In this document: positions 1-9,173 of the stretch, in pieces | Layout: each line of letters begins with the position of its first letter | Position numbering within the stretch: the first letter of the stretch is position 1 | From: Thiopontia sp964647745 | GTDB taxonomy: Bacteria; Pseudomonadota; Gammaproteobacteria; GCF-002020875 | Length of the DNA stretch: 43,108 nt | Assembly: GCA_964647745.1 (NCBI GenBank) | Contig: CAZYJG010000002.1 | Span: 1-43,108, forward strand | Direction of reading: 5' to 3' | The notes under the pieces: model-generated | What the model was told of the DNA's origin: nothing | What the model saw: only the letters and a program-made list of their open reading frames with translations | The model's database searches: none | Program-made: the position numbers and the translations under genes

Positions 1-21
1 ATAATGTATATTATGTTAAAT
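1..21 (+). other. dif: dif site (partial), XerC/XerD chromosome dimer resolution site
   Basis: Positions 1-4 ATAA, 5-10 TGTATA and 11-21 TTATGTTAAAT match exactly the end of the XerC arm, the central region and the whole XerD arm of the 28-bp E. coli dif site. The seven outer bases of the XerC arm lie outside the window. XerCD recombine here to resolve chromosome dimers, activated by FtsK at the septum. The polarity of KOPS-like octamers in the rest of the window agrees with dif being on the left. The match is seen directly; activity is inferred. Confidence 0.9.
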
Positions 22-96
22 CGTGTATGTAGAGCCAGTAACTGAATAGATTAGTGGTACCCGTCTGTTCAGGTAGATTTGCCGCCCTACTGTCTT

Positions 97-1050
97 TTAG
101 CTTGAGGTGCCAAACCAGAAGTCATCCCCTTTCTGGAGGAACATCTCTGCCGGCATCAGATGGGTGCCATCACAGGAGAAGATCACCTCAACCATGCCAC
201 TGATGACGTTGATGATTCCGGTACGCAGATAGATGGTGTCATCACCAGTACGTAATTTCTGGAAACGGTTGAGAATCGGACGCACCATATCGGTCATGAT
301 TTTCGCACTCTCTGGATAGGGACGTCGTGGATAGGCAAGACAGATAGAGGGATCCAGAATCTCATCCAGAACATGTGTATGTTCGTCGTAGGGGTCCTCC
401 AGAACCCACAGGGTTGCCCTTGAACTGGGAAAACGGATTGCAACCCTGAAGACGCCCCGCTCTACCAGCAGTTCATCCATGATATTGAGTACCTCATCCA
501 TATGCTCATCCATCGCCCCGGGAACAAAGGTCTGCTTGAAGAGCTGTTTGCGTATTGCCGGATCCCCTTTCAGCTGCTTCCAACTGCACTCAGGCAGGTA
601 CGCACGCTCCTCCTGAGGGAGCTTTCTGAGATCAAAGTCACCAATCAGATAGCCAAGGAGCTCCTTGCCATTTGTTACTGGCTGGATTGCAGTGATGCAG
701 GATCGATGGAGTGTGGAGCTGATATAGACCTCGGTCAGCATCATCTGGTCAGACTCCTCCCCCTTGAGGTAAGGCATCAGCAGTTCATAGCGGATAGCCT
801 GATTCTCTGCCATCAGCTCATTGACCATCACATCACTATGGGATTTTCCTGTTGCATGGATTGTGTAGAGACGGGTACAGAAAGAGAGATCAGCCCAGGG
901 CTGGATCTGTTTGCCAAGAAGCCTGCTTATCTTGTTGTGGTCACTCCAGAGTCGGGCAGACTGATCTGCCACCCTCTTCATGACAGGCGAGAGAAATTCG
1001 ACAAGACGCTCACGACGACCTGAAATGGTCTTTGCCAGAAAAGATTTCAT
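97..1050 (-). CDS. PDC (Cache-like) sensor domain-containing protein
   Basis: A 317-residue protein without an obvious signal peptide or transmembrane segment. The N-terminal third (about residues 35-145) resembles the PDC/Cache ligand-binding fold seen in stand-alone gammaproteobacterial 'PDC sensor domain' proteins, with SARLWSDHNKISRLLGKQI followed by an LYTIHATG stretch and a GKELLGYLIGDFDLR strand. The C-terminal half carries no catalytic domain I recognise (no kinase, GGDEF or HTH), so how it would signal is unknown. The ATG at 1050 has only a poor ribosome site and lies 21 bp from the start of the divergent reductase gene, so its promoter must overlap that gene. The family call rests on general similarity, not on a diagnostic motif. 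Confidence 0.6.
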   Translation of the reverse strand: MKSFLAKTISGRRERLVEFLSPVMKRVADQSARLWSDHNKISRLLGKQIQPWADLSFCTRLYTIHATGKSHSDVMVNELMAENQAIRYELLMPYLKGEESDQMMLTEVYISSTLHRSCITAIQPVTNGKELLGYLIGDFDLRKLPQEERAYLPECSWKQLKGDPAIRKQLFKQTFVPGAMDEHMDEVLNIMDELLVERGVFRVAIRFPSSRATLWVLEDPYDEHTHVLDEILDPSICLAYPRRPYPESAKIMTDMVRPILNRFQKLRTGDDTIYLRTGIINVISGMVEVIFSCDGTHLMPAEMFLQKGDDFWFGTSS

Positions 1051-1071
1051 GTTTTCTGATAGATTAAGCGC

Positions 1072-2064
1072 ATGACAAAGATTCTGTCAGTACAGCTCAA
1101 GCACTCCCCCCATGTAGTTACCTCCTATGACTGTAGCAGCGAAGAGAGTTTGCTTCAAGCGGGACTTCGTGCCGGTATCCCCCTGCGTTACAAGTGCACC
1201 AATGGCAGTTGTGGTGAGTGCAGGTCTCGACTGATCCGTGGCGAGATCCGTGCAATACGTGGTCAGGACTATCCACTGGCCTATCGTGAGAAGTCGGGAG
1301 GGTGGTTTCTCTCCTGTACCCATGCCCCTGTCACCTCTGTAGAGATGGAGGCACCACTCTTCTCCAGTGTGGTTGAGCTCCCCCACCAGACTATCCAGGC
1401 ACGAGTCAAATCCGTGGAGTTTCTTCAACAGGATCTTGCGATTCTGACCCTGCGTACCCCCCGCTCCAACACCTTCCAGTTTCTTGCAGGACAGGATGCA
1501 CTGCTCTCCTCCCCCCAGGCAGCGCAGCGCTACCCTGTTGCCAGCTGTCCCTGCAGTGGCCTGGAGCTGGAGTTTCATGTCCGGAAAAGCGAGAGTGACC
1601 CCTTCTCTCAGCTGCTCTTCTCCTCATTCAAGCGTGGAGATGCGGTTACAGTTGATGGGCCGCGTGGTACCTTTCTGCTGAATGAGGCCTCCAGTCGCCC
1701 CATTATCTTCATTGCATGGGACACTGGCTTTGGATCCATTCAGAGTCTGATGGAGCATCTGATCTCACTGGAGATCTCCAACCCGGTCTCTCTCTACTGG
1801 GTCTCGCCAACAAGGCCCTACCGGGAGAACCGTGCCCTCTCCTGGAACAGTGTAATTGACACTTATCGCTACCAGTGGATTCACTCTGATCCAGCGGAGT
1901 GTGCGGATCCTGTAGAGCAGTTGCTGGAGCAGCTGCAGCAGGATGGGACAGTACCTGAGGCCGACCTCTATGTTACGGCACCGGCCGATATCCTGATCCC
2001 ACTGGGTGAACGCCTGCTGGAACTGGGGCTGCCTGAAGAGCAGCTCCGTGCATCACCGCTCTAG
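1072..2064 (+). CDS. 2Fe-2S ferredoxin-type oxidoreductase with FAD and NAD(P)H domains
   Basis: A 330-residue electron-transfer flavoprotein laid out like CDP-6-deoxyglucoseen reductase (AscD) and phenol or toluene monooxygenase reductases. An N-terminal plant-type ferredoxin domain (residues 1-90) has ligands Cys42, Cys47, Cys50 and Cys82 in the CX4CX2C...C pattern. An FNR-like flavin domain follows (about 100-200), with RYPVAS in the RxYS position, then a nucleotide domain beginning IIFIAWDTGFGSIQS. It should move electrons from NAD(P)H via flavin to the cluster and on to an unknown partner; no oxygenase or dehydratase gene lies nearby. It is divergent from the PDC gene and ends 4 bp before the convergent ppnN stop. 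The physiological substrate cannot be assigned. Confidence 0.8.
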   Translation: MTKILSVQLKHSPHVVTSYDCSSEESLLQAGLRAGIPLRYKCTNGSCGECRSRLIRGEIRAIRGQDYPLAYREKSGGWFLSCTHAPVTSVEMEAPLFSSVVELPHQTIQARVKSVEFLQQDLAILTLRTPRSNTFQFLAGQDALLSSPQAAQRYPVASCPCSGLELEFHVRKSESDPFSQLLFSSFKRGDAVTVDGPRGTFLLNEASSRPIIFIAWDTGFGSIQSLMEHLISLEISNPVSLYWVSPTRPYRENRALSWNSVIDTYRYQWIHSDPAECADPVEQLLEQLQQDGTVPEADLYVTAPADILIPLGERLLELGLPEEQLRASPL

Positions 2065-2068
2065 GAAT

Positions 2069-3460
2069 CTACTGAACAATCTCGAAACAGGGGGTGTAGG
2101 TGGTGGTCGGGAGACGCATGCGGTGCTGCTCCACAAAGTTGTGCAGGACGATCTCCAGTGGCTCAATGATCTCGGGGTCACCACGTAACTGGTAGGGCCC
2201 CCTCTCCTCTACTGCACGAATCCCCTCCTCACGCACATTACCGGCAACGATACCGGAGAAGGCACGGCGCAGATTTGCAGCCAGATGGTGGGCACCCTGA
2301 TCCCTGTGGAGGTTGAGGGCGGCCATCGATTCATGGGTGGGGTGAAATGGTTGCTGGAACATCAACTCGATATGGAGCTGCCAGTTGAAGAAGAGCGCAT
2401 CTCCACTCCCCTTGCGATACTGAATCACCCTCTCGGTCGCACGGTTGATCTCCTGTGCAACGGCAACCGGATCATTGAGGATAATCTTGTAACGCTGCTG
2501 GGCCTCGTAACCGAGACTCTTGCCAATGAAGTCATTCAGCTCAACGAAGTATTGATGGCTGGAGTCAGGCCCCGTCAGGATCAGTGGAAAGGGGATGTGG
2601 CTGTTCTCCGGATGGAGCAGGATTCCGAGAAGATAGAGCAGCTCCTCGGCTGAGCCAGGGCCGCCGGGAAAGAGGACGAAGGCGTGGCCGGTACGGACAA
2701 AGGCCTCAAGACGTTTCTCGATGTCGGGGAGCACAACCAGGTTGCTGACAATCGGGTTGGGTGGTTCCGCAACAATGATCTCCGGCTCGGTCAGCCCAAT
2801 ATAGCGACCCGAGTGAATTCTCTGTTTGGAGTGGCCAAAGGTGGCCCCCTTCATCGGCCCCTTCATGGCGCCGGGGCCACAGCCGGTGCAGATATCCAGG
2901 CAGCGCAGCCCCATCTGGTAACCGACCTCCTTGGTATAGGCATACTCCTCCTCATTGATGGAGTGGCCACCCCAGCAGACAGCAAGGCCAGTATGGTCAC
3001 CACGGTCAAAGATTCCTGCCCGACGGAGGATGTGAAAAACGGTATTGGTGGCCACTGAACCCTCATCGCCCTCCCCCTGTTCCGTGAGTACACTCTCATG
3101 GATCTTATGGGCATAGAGGAGATCACGAATTGCCGAGAACATGTGCTCCCGAATTCCGCTGATCAGCTTGCCATCGACAAAGGCATCAGCTGGGGCATTG
3201 ATCAGCTCAAACTGAATCCCCCAGTCCTGTTGGCGGGGGATGATATTAAAGTCGTGATAGTGTTCCAGCACCTGTTTGGAGTCGTCAATATCGGTGCCTG
3301 TATTGAGAACAGCCAGGGCACTGCGGCGGAACAGCTCGTGAAACTCTCCCTTCTTGTCTGTGGTTCCAAGAATCTTCTGAACCTCCTGCTGGGAGAGGAT
3401 TCCAAGCGCCTCATCCGGGGAGATGGTGGCGTTGATGCGGTTTCCACTGAATGCTGTCAT
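2069..3460 (-). CDS. ppnN: PpnN-type nucleotide 5'-monophosphate nucleosidase (LOG family)
   Basis: 463 residues, close to E. coli PpnN/YgdH (454). The LOG/lysine-decarboxylase-like Rossmann core shows GCGPGAMKGPMKGA (193-206) and the signature PGGPGSAEE (265-273). PpnN cleaves purine and pyrimidine nucleoside monophosphates to base plus ribose 5-phosphate and in E. coli is stimulated by (p)ppGpp; a relA gene lies further along this window. An N-terminal domain of about 145 residues and a C-terminal extension flank the core, as in the full-length type rather than short plant-like LOG proteins. The start is backed by a GGGGGA ribosome site. It lies 25 bp downstream of tdh on the same strand, so it may be the last gene of a kbl-tdh-ppnN transcript. 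Confidence 0.9.
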   Translation of the reverse strand: MTAFSGNRINATISPDEALGILSQQEVQKILGTTDKKGEFHELFRRSALAVLNTGTDIDDSKQVLEHYHDFNIIPRQQDWGIQFELINAPADAFVDGKLISGIREHMFSAIRDLLYAHKIHESVLTEQGEGDEGSVATNTVFHILRRAGIFDRGDHTGLAVCWGGHSINEEEYAYTKEVGYQMGLRCLDICTGCGPGAMKGPMKGATFGHSKQRIHSGRYIGLTEPEIIVAEPPNPIVSNLVVLPDIEKRLEAFVRTGHAFVLFPGGPGSAEELLYLLGILLHPENSHIPFPLILTGPDSSHQYFVELNDFIGKSLGYEAQQRYKIILNDPVAVAQEINRATERVIQYRKGSGDALFFNWQLHIELMFQQPFHPTHESMAALNLHRDQGAHHLAANLRRAFSGIVAGNVREEGIRAVEERGPYQLRGDPEIIEPLEIVLHNFVEQHRMRLPTTTYTPCFEIVQ

Positions 3461-3485
3461 CTATGATTTCCCCCTGCTGTCTGGA

Positions 3486-4520
3486 TCACCACTCCAGGAT
3501 CACCTTGCCCGACTCCCCGGAACGCATCACATCAAACCCCTGCTGAAACTCTTCGATCGGGAAACGGTGGGTGATGATTGGTTCCACATTGAGTCCGCTC
3601 TCCAGCATTGCGGTCATCTGGTACCAGGTATCGAAGATCTCGCGCCCATAGATCCCCTTGATGGTGATCATCTTGAAGATCACCCGGTTCCAGTCAATGC
3701 AGGTATTGGAGGGTGGAATCCCAAGCAGCGCCATCTTCCCCCCATGGGCCAGGGTCTCCAGCATCGAGGAGAAGGCGTTGGGGCTTCCTGACATCTCCAG
3801 CCCGACACCAAAACCATCCTGGATCTGTAGCTCCTCCATCACCTGCTCAATCGCCCCCTCATTGATGTTGAGGGTGCGGATTGCAGGGTCCACCTGGTGG
3901 GCCAGGCCAAGTCGATACTCATTGATATCGGTCACTACCACATTGCGTGCCCCAGCGTGACGACAGATGGCGGCTCCCATGATGCCGATAGGTCCGGCAC
4001 CAGTCACCAGTACATCCTCCCCCACTACCGGGAACGAGAGTGCGGTGTGGACCGCATTGCCCAGGGGATCGAGAATGGAGGCGATCTCATCGGAGATTGC
4101 ATCAGAGAGCGGAAAGAGGTTTTCTGCCGGTATCGCTAGCAGTTCGGCAAAGGCCCCCTCACGATTCACCCCGATCCCCATGGTATTGGGGCAGAGGTGG
4201 CGTTTTCCTGTCAGGCACTGGCGACATTTTCCGCAGGTAATATGGCCCTCTCCGGAGACACGATCCCCTGGCTTGAAGCCCCTCACCTCACCGCCAACTC
4301 TCTCAATGACACCGGCAAACTCATGCCCGATGACCATCGGAACCGGTATGGTCTTCTCAGCCCACTCATCCCAGTTGTAGATATGGATATCGGTTCCGCA
4401 GATGGCGCTTTTGCGGATGCGCACCAGAACATCGTTGGGGCCAATCTCTGGTACGGGCACCTCACCCATCCAGATCCCCTCCTCTGCCCTGCTCTTGATC
4501 AGTGCTCTCATCTGGCTCAT
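3486..4520 (-). CDS. tdh: L-threonine 3-dehydrogenase
   Basis: 344 residues, a zinc-dependent medium-chain dehydrogenase. Catalytic zinc ligands Cys41 and His66-Glu67 (IGHEFAG) and the structural zinc cysteines 96, 99, 102 and 110 are all present, followed by the NAD-binding glycine motif VTGAGPIGIMGA. The N-terminal stretch with EEGIWM and SAICGTDIHIYNWDEW is typical of Tdh. It oxidises L-threonine to 2-amino-3-ketobutyrate, which the adjacent Kbl cleaves with CoA to glycine and acetyl-CoA. Its ATG overlaps the kbl TGA (ATGA, 4 bp), indicating translational coupling. A second in-frame ATG three codons in is an alternative start. Confidence 0.96.
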   Translation of the reverse strand: MSQMRALIKSRAEEGIWMGEVPVPEIGPNDVLVRIRKSAICGTDIHIYNWDEWAEKTIPVPMVIGHEFAGVIERVGGEVRGFKPGDRVSGEGHITCGKCRQCLTGKRHLCPNTMGIGVNREGAFAELLAIPAENLFPLSDAISDEIASILDPLGNAVHTALSFPVVGEDVLVTGAGPIGIMGAAICRHAGARNVVVTDINEYRLGLAHQVDPAIRTLNINEGAIEQVMEELQIQDGFGVGLEMSGSPNAFSSMLETLAHGGKMALLGIPPSNTCIDWNRVIFKMITIKGIYGREIFDTWYQMTAMLESGLNVEPIITHRFPIEEFQQGFDVMRSGESGKVILEW

Positions 4521-5713
4521 GATTGCTCGATTACCCCCAGTTCACGCCCAACCCGGGTAAATGCCGCAATGGCCCGGTCCAGCTGTTCCATGGTGTGGGC
4601 AGCGGTCATCTGGGTGCGGATCCGCGCCTGCCCATGGGGAACCACAGGGAAGGAGAATCCAACCACGTAGACCCCCTCCTCCAGCAGCCGCTCTGCCATC
4701 TCACTGGCCAGCTTTGCATCCCCGATCATCACCGGGATGATTGGATGCTCTCCCGGGACCAGGGTAAACCCTGCAGCCTCCATCCCGGTGCGGAAGTGGC
4801 TGCTGTTTGCATGAAGCTGCTTGCGCAGGTCAGCGCTGCCCTCCAGCAGATCGAGCACCCGGAGTGAGGTTGCGGCAATCACTGGTGCCAGCGTGTTGGA
4901 GAATAGATAGGGGCGGGAGCGCTGTCGCAGCCACTCGATGATCTCGCGGCGCCCGGAGGTATAGCCACCGGAGGCCCCGCCCATTGCCTTGCCCAGGGTA
5001 CCGGTGATGATATCGACCCGCCCCATCACACCACACAGCTCCGGGGTCCCCTTCCCCTGTTCACCGACAAAGCCAACGGCATGGGAGTCATCCACCATCA
5101 CCAGTGCATCATAGCGCTCCGCAAGGTCACAGATCTCCTGCAGTTTTGCGATTGATCCATCCATGGAGAAGACTCCGTCGGTTGCGATCAATCTGTAGCG
5201 GGAGGATTGTGCCTGCTTCAGCTTCTCCTCAAGATCCGCCATGTCGCTGTTGCCATAGCGATAGCGGGTCGCCTTGCAGAGGCGGATCCCGTCAATGATG
5301 CTGGCATGGTTGAGCTGGTCACTGATTACCGCATCCTCATCGCTGAGAATGGTCTCAAATAGGCCTGTATTGGCATCAAAGCAGGAGGAGTAGAGGATGG
5401 TATCCTCAGTCTCCAGGAACTCACTGATGCGCTGTTCCAGCTCTTTGTGGACCTGCTGGGTGCCGACGATAAAGCGCACCGAGGCCATTCCATACCCCTG
5501 CTGCTCCAGCGCCTCCCTGGCCGCCTCAATCAGCTGCGGATGGTTGGCGAGCCCCAGATAGTTGTTGGCGCAGAGATTGGTGACCTCTCTGCCACCCTCA
5601 ATCGTGATGGTCGCCTGCTGTGGTGAGGTAACAGTGCGTTCTCCCTTGTAGAGCCCGTTTTCCCGCAGTTCCTGCGTCTGTTCGGCCAGATGGTTGAGCA
5701 GAGATTGAGCCAT
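4517..5713 (-). CDS. kbl: Glycine C-acetyltransferase (2-amino-3-ketobutyrate CoA ligase)
   Basis: 398 residues, the length of E. coli Kbl, in the alpha-oxoamine synthase family of PLP enzymes. The cofactor lysine is Lys242 in TGTLGKAMGGASGGY, and VDDSHAVGF (about 207-215) carries the PLP-contacting Asp and His. It converts 2-amino-3-ketobutyrate plus CoA into glycine plus acetyl-CoA, completing threonine degradation with Tdh. The start is supported by AAGAGGA five bases upstream of ATG. BioF-type enzymes belong to the same family, but the N-terminal sequence and the tight coupling to tdh make Kbl far more likely. Confidence 0.96.
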   Translation of the reverse strand: MAQSLLNHLAEQTQELRENGLYKGERTVTSPQQATITIEGGREVTNLCANNYLGLANHPQLIEAAREALEQQGYGMASVRFIVGTQQVHKELEQRISEFLETEDTILYSSCFDANTGLFETILSDEDAVISDQLNHASIIDGIRLCKATRYRYGNSDMADLEEKLKQAQSSRYRLIATDGVFSMDGSIAKLQEICDLAERYDALVMVDDSHAVGFVGEQGKGTPELCGVMGRVDIITGTLGKAMGGASGGYTSGRREIIEWLRQRSRPYLFSNTLAPVIAATSLRVLDLLEGSADLRKQLHANSSHFRTGMEAAGFTLVPGEHPIIPVMIGDAKLASEMAERLLEEGVYVVGFSFPVVPHGQARIRTQMTAAHTMEQLDRAIAAFTRVGRELGVIEQS

Positions 5714-5778
5714 GGGAGTCCTCTTGTAGTTCTTGTTCTGTAAGGGTTTGGTGTACTGGTTAAGTTACTAGAGTATCC

Positions 5779-6183
5779 CTACCCGAGATGAATCACAAGC
5801 CTGCGCCGATGGCTCGACTGGCGGTGTTCCCAGAGGAAAATCCCCTGCCAGCTGCCCAGCACCAGATCACCATCCATGAGCGGTATTCCAAGGGAGGTCT
5901 GGGTCAACATCGACTTGATGTGGGCGGGCATATCATCCTCCCCCTCATTGACATGGGTGTAGAGTGCATCCCCCCTGGGCACCAGCCGGTTGAGCCACTG
6001 CTCCAGGTCGCGTTGGCAGGCAGGGTCGGCGTTCTCCTGAATGGTGATGCTGGCGGAGGTGTGTTTGATAAAGAGGGTACAGAGCCCCTCCTCTACCCCA
6101 CTCTCCCTGACAACCTCGCGAACCTGGCGGGTGATCTCATGTAGCCCTGCATGGTTGACCGACAACTCCATTTCTCTGACCAT
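5779..6183 (-). CDS. yjbQ: YjbQ-family protein (UPF0047, secondary thiamine-phosphate synthase type)
   Basis: 134 residues from the ATG at 6183, chosen because GAGGAAG lies just upstream; a longer frame reaching 6339 would run into bioA. The conserved family residues are present: HTSASITIQENAD, then HVNEGEDDMPAHIK, then LGSWQGIFLWEHR near the end. YjbQ proteins form small trimers with a histidine-rich metal site, and some show weak thiamine-phosphate synthase activity; the real cellular role is unsettled. It is divergent from bioA with only 41 bp between the starts, and 65 bp upstream of kbl on the same strand. Confidence 0.9.
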   Translation of the reverse strand: MVREMELSVNHAGLHEITRQVREVVRESGVEEGLCTLFIKHTSASITIQENADPACQRDLEQWLNRLVPRGDALYTHVNEGEDDMPAHIKSMLTQTSLGIPLMDGDLVLGSWQGIFLWEHRQSSHRRRLVIHLG

Positions 6184-6224
6184 AACTGCTTCCTCACTGA
6201 ATTCAATGGCCGTATCATAACGCG

Positions 6225-7544
6225 ATGACCACCCCGACAGACAAACTTCTGCAATTTGATCGGGACCACCTCTGGCACCCCTACAGCTCAATGAGCGATC
6301 CACTGGAGGTCTATCCTGTGCAGTCGGCCAGAGGGGCACGCCTCACCCTGGAGAATGGGCGCCAACTGATTGACGGGATGTCCTCCTGGTGGTCTGCGAT
6401 CCATGGCTACAACGTTGAGGAGATCAACACCGCCCTGCAGCAACAGATGGGGGAGGTCTCCCATGTGATGTTTGGTGGTCTGACACATCAGCCTGCTGTT
6501 GAGCTGGGACGGCGCCTGATCGACCTCACCCCGGAGCCACTGCAGAAGCTCTTTCTGGCAGACTCCGGCTCCATCGCTGTTGAGGTGGCGCTGAAGATGG
6601 CGATCCAGTACTGGATCTCACAAGAGCGGCCCAACAAGCGGGGCATTTCCGCCCTGCGCGGTGGCTATCATGGCGATACCTTTGCAACCATGGCGCTGGC
6701 GGATCCGGACAACGGGATGCATACCCTGTTTCAGGATCTCCTCTCGGAGACCCACTTTGTACCGAGACCCGACTGCAGATATGGTGAGGTGTGGGATCCT
6801 GAGGCAGCCGCACCACTGCAGCAACTTCTTGAGCAGGAGCATGAATCTATTGCAGCACTGATTCTGGAGCCGGTGGTACAGGGTGCGGGGGGGATGTGGT
6901 TCTACCATCCGCAGTTCCTGAAGGAGGCGCGAGCACTGTGTGACCGTTATGAGGTGCTATTGATCGCCGATGAGATTGCCACCGGGTTCGGGAGGACGGG
7001 TGAGCTGTTCGGCTGTGACCATGCCGGGATTGTTCCGGATATTCTCTCTCTCGGAAAGGCGTTGACAGGCGGCACCATGACACTGGCCGCAACCATCACC
7101 ACTTCTCACATTGCCGACTCCATCTCCTCTTATGGGGAGGGGACGCTGATGCATGGCCCCACCTTTATGGCCAACCCCCTCGCCTGCCGTGCCGCCAATG
7201 CAAGCATCGACCTGCTACGCTCCTCCCCCTGGAGAGAGCGTGTCCAATCTATTGAGAGCAGGCTGATCGATGGGTTGGCATCCTGCAGGGGAGCGCCTGG
7301 GGTAAGGGATGTTCGGGCAGTGGGGGCCATCGGGGTAGTCGAGATGGAACAGCCAGTTGATATGAAAAGGGTACAACCACAGTTTGTGGAGCTGGGTGTA
7401 TGGGTGCGCCCCTTCGGCCCACTGATCTATCTGATGCCCCCCTACATCATCACCCCGGAAGAGCTGGAACAACTGACTGCTGCGGTGGTCAGGGTTGTTG
7501 AGACGATCGGGCAAGACGCTGCTGCATCGACTGCAGAACAGTGA
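6225..7544 (+). CDS. bioA: Adenosylmethionine-8-amino-7-oxononanoate aminotransferase
   Basis: 439 residues, a class III PLP aminotransferase of biotin synthesis that uses S-adenosylmethionine to convert KAPA to DAPA. The N terminus (HLWHPYSSM) and DGMSSWWSAIHGYN are diagnostic for BioA; the PLP lysine is Lys278 in SLGKALTGGTMT, preceded by IADEIATGFGRTG. No other bio gene is in this window, so the pathway is dispersed. No ribosome site precedes the ATG, but TATCAT ends six bases upstream of it, so the message may be leaderless. I see no BirA-type palindrome in the 41-bp gap. The 3' end overlaps the convergent DUF255 gene by 56 bp. Confidence 0.95.
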   Translation: MTTPTDKLLQFDRDHLWHPYSSMSDPLEVYPVQSARGARLTLENGRQLIDGMSSWWSAIHGYNVEEINTALQQQMGEVSHVMFGGLTHQPAVELGRRLIDLTPEPLQKLFLADSGSIAVEVALKMAIQYWISQERPNKRGISALRGGYHGDTFATMALADPDNGMHTLFQDLLSETHFVPRPDCRYGEVWDPEAAAPLQQLLEQEHESIAALILEPVVQGAGGMWFYHPQFLKEARALCDRYEVLLIADEIATGFGRTGELFGCDHAGIVPDILSLGKALTGGTMTLAATITTSHIADSISSYGEGTLMHGPTFMANPLACRAANASIDLLRSSPWRERVQSIESRLIDGLASCRGAPGVRDVRAVGAIGVVEMEQPVDMKRVQPQFVELGVWVRPFGPLIYLMPPYIITPEELEQLTAAVVRVVETIGQDAAASTAEQ

Positions 7545-9138
7545 CAGCAGGTGGAAGTGGCTCCCCCTCGGTATGGATGGAAACAGGACTGCGGTAGCGC
7601 AACAGTCGATTGGCAGATTGCCGCCACTCCCCGTTGATATAGAACGCCCTCTCTGCAGCCCTTACGATCTCTTCTGCGGTCAGCAGGAGCTCCCTGTTTT
7701 CGGTTTCACTGCCCCACGCATGGAGCCCCTCTGCAACATAGGCGTAGTCCTCCAGTGCTGCCGGGGCTGCACTCCCCTGTTGGAGCAGACGCAACAGTTC
7801 TCCTCCCTTCCATTGTCTGGAGAGCAGTGACTGCGCCAGCTGGTTGCCAATGCGGCGGTGCTCCCCCCTGTGGCCAGTGGAGAGTGCCTCTGCCAGCGCG
7901 CTCAACACCAGTCCGTTCCATCCGGAGAGAACCTTGGTGTCGCGTGGCAACCTGTGTAGAGTGCGCAGCTGCCGGAGTTTTTCCCTGATGCTGAGGATCA
8001 GCCCCCGATGCTTTCCGGTTGCACTGTTGAGATCAGGGAGAAAGAGGTGGATCCTCCCCTCCAGTTCCGTGCGGTTGGGGTACCATAACCGCTGGAATAG
8101 CCCCCACTCCTCATCACTCAGTGCCCTTCTGATCTCATCCGGATCGAGGAGATAGTACCCCCCCTCAATACCTGCATCGTCAACGGCAGAGAGGCTGGCG
8201 ATAAACATTCCATCGCCATCGCTCATCCTCTCCACCATGAAACCGAGCGTCTCATAACCGACCCCGAGATAATCCTCTCGCTGAAACAGCCTGCCGGCAC
8301 GCAGATAGAGCAGCGCGAGCTGTGCATTGTCATAGAGCATCTTCTCGAAATGGGGGGTGGACCAGTCCGGATCGATGGTGTAGCGGAAGAACCCACCATC
8401 AATCGGGTCGTGCAGCCCTCGGGTTGCCATGCTGTCGAGCGTTGTGATCAGGAAGTCATACAACTCATCGTGAGGCTCACCCTCCCTGCTCTGTTGCTGC
8501 AGAAGCGTCATCCCGGTCAGAAGATGCGGAACCCCGGGAAACTTGCTCTGGGCACCAAATCCGCCTGAGAGAAGGTCGGCACCGGTGAGGAATGCCTCAA
8601 TGGTTGGTTCTCCACTCTCCCCCATCACTTCCCGGCTACCCTGCTGCAGTTGCTGGACAACATCATGGGCCAGCTTCATCATGGCTGCAGGGTCGTCTCT
8701 CCACCGTCTCTCCAGCTGCAGCAGGAGTGTCTTCAGCTCATCCGGAGGCAGATAGACAAAACCAAGAAGTGGTGTTCCATCAGGTGTGAGGATGACCTGC
8801 AGGGGCCAGCCAGCACGCCCGGCGGTTCTCTGTGTGAAATCGATCAGATCCCGATCCAGCGTTGGGTTGAGCTCCCGATCCACCTTGACCGGGATAAAGG
8901 CGCGGTTGATGATTGCAGCAATTTTCCGGTTCCGGAAACTCTCCTGCTGCATCACATGACACCAGTGGCAGGCAAAGTAGCCACTGGAGAGCAGGATCAG
9001 CCTCTTCTTCTCCTCAGCCTGATGGAGCGCCTCCCTCCCCCACAGCTGCCACTCTGTGGGGTCATCGGCATGCTGCTGCAGATAGGGTGAGGGGGAGTCT
9101 GCCAGTGGTGAGGCAATAGCAGTGCACTGGTTGCTCAC
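7489..9138 (-). CDS. DUF255 thioredoxin-like protein (YyaL/SSP411 family)
   Basis: From the GTG at 9138 this is 549 residues, with the N-terminal DUF255 signature SPYLQQHADDPTEWQLWG, a thioredoxin-like CHWC (Cys57-Cys60) and a six-hairpin-glycosidase-like C-terminal region typical of YyaL/SPATA20 relatives; the cellular function is unknown. The GTG lacks a ribosome site. The frame stays open upstream, and the extra codons to 9189 encode an Arg followed by LTALLLLIV and an AIA-S site, a convincing signal peptide, beginning at an ATT codon seven bases after GGAGGGAG. The true product is therefore probably exported, with a rare AUU start overlapping the upstream gene. A lost start codon or a sequence error are the alternatives. 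Confidence 0.85.
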   Translation of the reverse strand: MSNQCTAIASPLADSPSPYLQQHADDPTEWQLWGREALHQAEEKKRLILLSSGYFACHWCHVMQQESFRNRKIAAIINRAFIPVKVDRELNPTLDRDLIDFTQRTAGRAGWPLQVILTPDGTPLLGFVYLPPDELKTLLLQLERRWRDDPAAMMKLAHDVVQQLQQGSREVMGESGEPTIEAFLTGADLLSGGFGAQSKFPGVPHLLTGMTLLQQQSREGEPHDELYDFLITTLDSMATRGLHDPIDGGFFRYTIDPDWSTPHFEKMLYDNAQLALLYLRAGRLFQREDYLGVGYETLGFMVERMSDGDGMFIASLSAVDDAGIEGGYYLLDPDEIRRALSDEEWGLFQRLWYPNRTELEGRIHLFLPDLNSATGKHRGLILSIREKLRQLRTLHRLPRDTKVLSGWNGLVLSALAEALSTGHRGEHRRIGNQLAQSLLSRQWKGGELLRLLQQGSAAPAALEDYAYVAEGLHAWGSETENRELLLTAEEIVRAAERAFYINGEWRQSANRLLRYRSPVSIHTEGEPLPPAVTVLQSMQQRLARSSQQP

Positions 9139-9173
9139 GATCAGGAGCAGCAGTGCAGTCAGATGAGTCTGGA

